64,000 bases of DNA from Sphagnum magellanicum. Taxonomy: Eukaryota > Streptophyta > Sphagnopsida > Sphagnales > Sphagnaceae. Within the stretch, counting starts at the first letter, position 1. Each line of letters opens with the position of its first letter. Of this stretch, positions 62,210 to 64,000 are shown piece after piece. Both the position numbers and the translations under genes were made by a program. The notes under the pieces were generated by a model, which was given only the letters and a program-made list of their open reading frames with translations, was not told the DNA's origin and did no database searches. The stretch is taken from the NCBI GenBank assembly GCA_021904315.1, contig CM038910.1, positions 7,316,001 to 7,380,000 of the forward strand. The letters run 5' to 3'.

Positions 62210-64000
62210 ATAAAAAAATTATATGTACTAAAAAAATAGGGAAAAGAAAATAGGAATGCGAGAATGCATGCATTAATTATAAAATGTGGCATCAAAAATT
62301 ACAATTTTCAAAAAACAACATATGCAAACAAAATTATAATGATTGAGAAAACTTTGAAATTAAAACAAATTATGTCATGGGAAACATAAGACATTTACTT
62401 TACAACCAAAACTCTTTTAAGGCCCAAGTGTGAATCATTTTTAAAAAGTTATCATTCAATGTTTATACCTTATAGCAACAACATGTGTGAAGATTCAATT
62501 GAAAGGTCATTGGTTACTATTATATGTATTGGTTATTATTAATCATGGCTATGAAACTAAACCAAATCCTCTTGATGATGGGAATGAAAATTTTGACCAA
62601 TTTGGTGTTAAATTTTGCCTTTTAAACAAAAACATGGGGGAGGTTATGATACTAATTTTGATGTTAGATCTTTGTTTCAAATCCTCATGGGTTGTCGATA
62701 ATTCAAGAGCATGGAAATCCAATTCATTTCATTACTAAATATGATTTGAAAGAGGTCATTTGCCTTCTAATGAATTTTTTTGATTCACTATACCATATTA
62801 TCTAAGCTTTTATAGTGCCATTTAATATATCTAATGTTCATATTGATTACGAAAATAGTCAAATATTTGGCGTTCAAACATCCATTAAAGAATCTTCACA
62901 CACACTTTTGATTAAAGAATTATTTTTATTTCAAAAGTTATCCATCCCCACATCTATGCATGTAAATCCCTTTGCTTATAAGCAAATTTAAAAAGGTGAA
63001 TTTTTTAATGTTAACATCATTGTCAAATATATTCCAAAAAGATTTTAGCCTCAAATTGAAATAATGTTCAGCCTTGTTGGTGTTGTGATAGTTTTCAAAC
63101 ATTGTCATGTACAAGTGAAGAACTTTGATCAAAGTAATGCAGTGGTGAACAATTGACATAATGATATATGCTTGAATTGCATGGCAAATGCAAACTTCAA
63201 GGACTATATTAAAATTCAAGTTATTTTATTTAAAGAAAATTATGGGTTGATTAAAAAACCTAAATATTTTGAAAAACTAAATGTTGATGATGATTAGATA
63301 AATCACCTCTAACAAACTTTCCATTTTTTTTGTTCCCATCAACTAACCATACCTTGATGGCTTTCTAATTTTTTTATGTTCACATGGATGTTGCAAGGTT
63401 GGTTTCTTGTTTTTCATGAAGTCACCATCATTAGAAATGATTGATCAAACTACAATAAGCACTTGATATACTTTTAGGCTTTTAAGTGGGTGAGGTTAAA
63501 GTGTTGGGGTGATTTTATGTTTTGTGAATGTTTTTTGTTTTGCATCCAATTTGTGTTACACTAAATAGAGTTCTTCAATTAAGAACTTGGGTTCAATTTA
63601 TTCACAAGTTATTTGATTTTGGATATTGTTCATCTATTTGTTTTTCCACAATGAGAATGTGAAATTTGTTATACATAACATGTTTGCATATTTGGATTTT
63701 GTTTGAATTTCAAAATCAATAAATACATTATTTGCATTATTAACAATGAGTGAAAAAAAATCTTGAAATGCATAATCACATTTACAAGTAAAATTCTAAA
63801 AACTTTGGATGCATATCCTTTCACAATTAAAGAAAATAATATGACATATTTGTATTTAAAGGTGAAGTTCAACAACACTATAATTAGCCAACATTATATA
63901 TACCCCAAAAAGGTTCTTTTGTTTTTCCACTACCTATTATTCACAATTTCAAAAAAACCCCAAGTGAAATAAATGTTTACACAAAAGAAGGTTCAATAAC
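62210..64000. other. AT-rich intergenic DNA, no gene seen
   Basis: Open frames of 60-95 codons occur on both strands but are AT-driven and lack domain signatures. No repeat of note, RNA gene or promoter-like change in composition is seen up to the window end. Confidence 0.5.

Overview
The window is nuclear DNA of a land plant. It holds GT-AG intron-rich genes whose products are colinear with plant-type proteins (an At5g15710-type F-box protein, a METTL18/HPM1-like methyltransferase, a FORGETTER1/Strawberry-notch helicase with a plant zinc-finger and PHD layout, and an APR-like membrane thioredoxin). It also has plant TTTAGGG telomere-type motifs, telo-boxes, G-boxes and GAGA/CT leader tracts. 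The AT-rich, decayed, repeat-filled intergenic DNA does not identify the species. All assignments come from reading the sequence; no database search was run.

Layout. 1-2400: AT-rich DNA with one copy of a small dispersed repeat. 2400-6280: F-box gene (+, 3 coding exons) behind a G-box promoter and a long CT-rich leader. 6281-32500: a 26-kb gene-poor block of decayed mobile DNA. It contains a degraded Helitron/Helentron-like relic on the minus strand (helicase tail fused to an EEP endonuclease, next to RPA-like OB/zinc fragments, 14.5-17.3 kb), a family of ~0.6-kb elements with 15-bp inverted ends, minisatellites, and a dispersed ~140-bp repeat with a 16-bp palindrome. 32500-36798: HPM1/METTL18-like gene (+, 8 exons). 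36799-39914: convergent spacer. 39915-53013: FGT1/strawberry notch gene (-, 31 coding exons, 1310 aa; every junction keeps frame). 53014-56411: divergent intergenic region with an ACGT-rich hairpin, an interstitial telomere tract and a minisatellite. 56412-58246: APR-like gene (+, 4 exons). 58247-64000: AT-rich DNA with a GC-richer 824-bp solo-LTR candidate.

How the genes relate. The four genes look like ordinary single-copy housekeeping or regulatory genes: an SCF substrate receptor, a ribosomal-protein histidine methyltransferase candidate, a chromatin regulator of stress memory, and an endomembrane thioredoxin-like protein. Nothing shows a shared pathway. HPM1 and FGT1 are convergent; FGT1 and APRL are divergent across 3.4 kb. 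The most unusual content is the mobile-element material between 9 and 33 kb.
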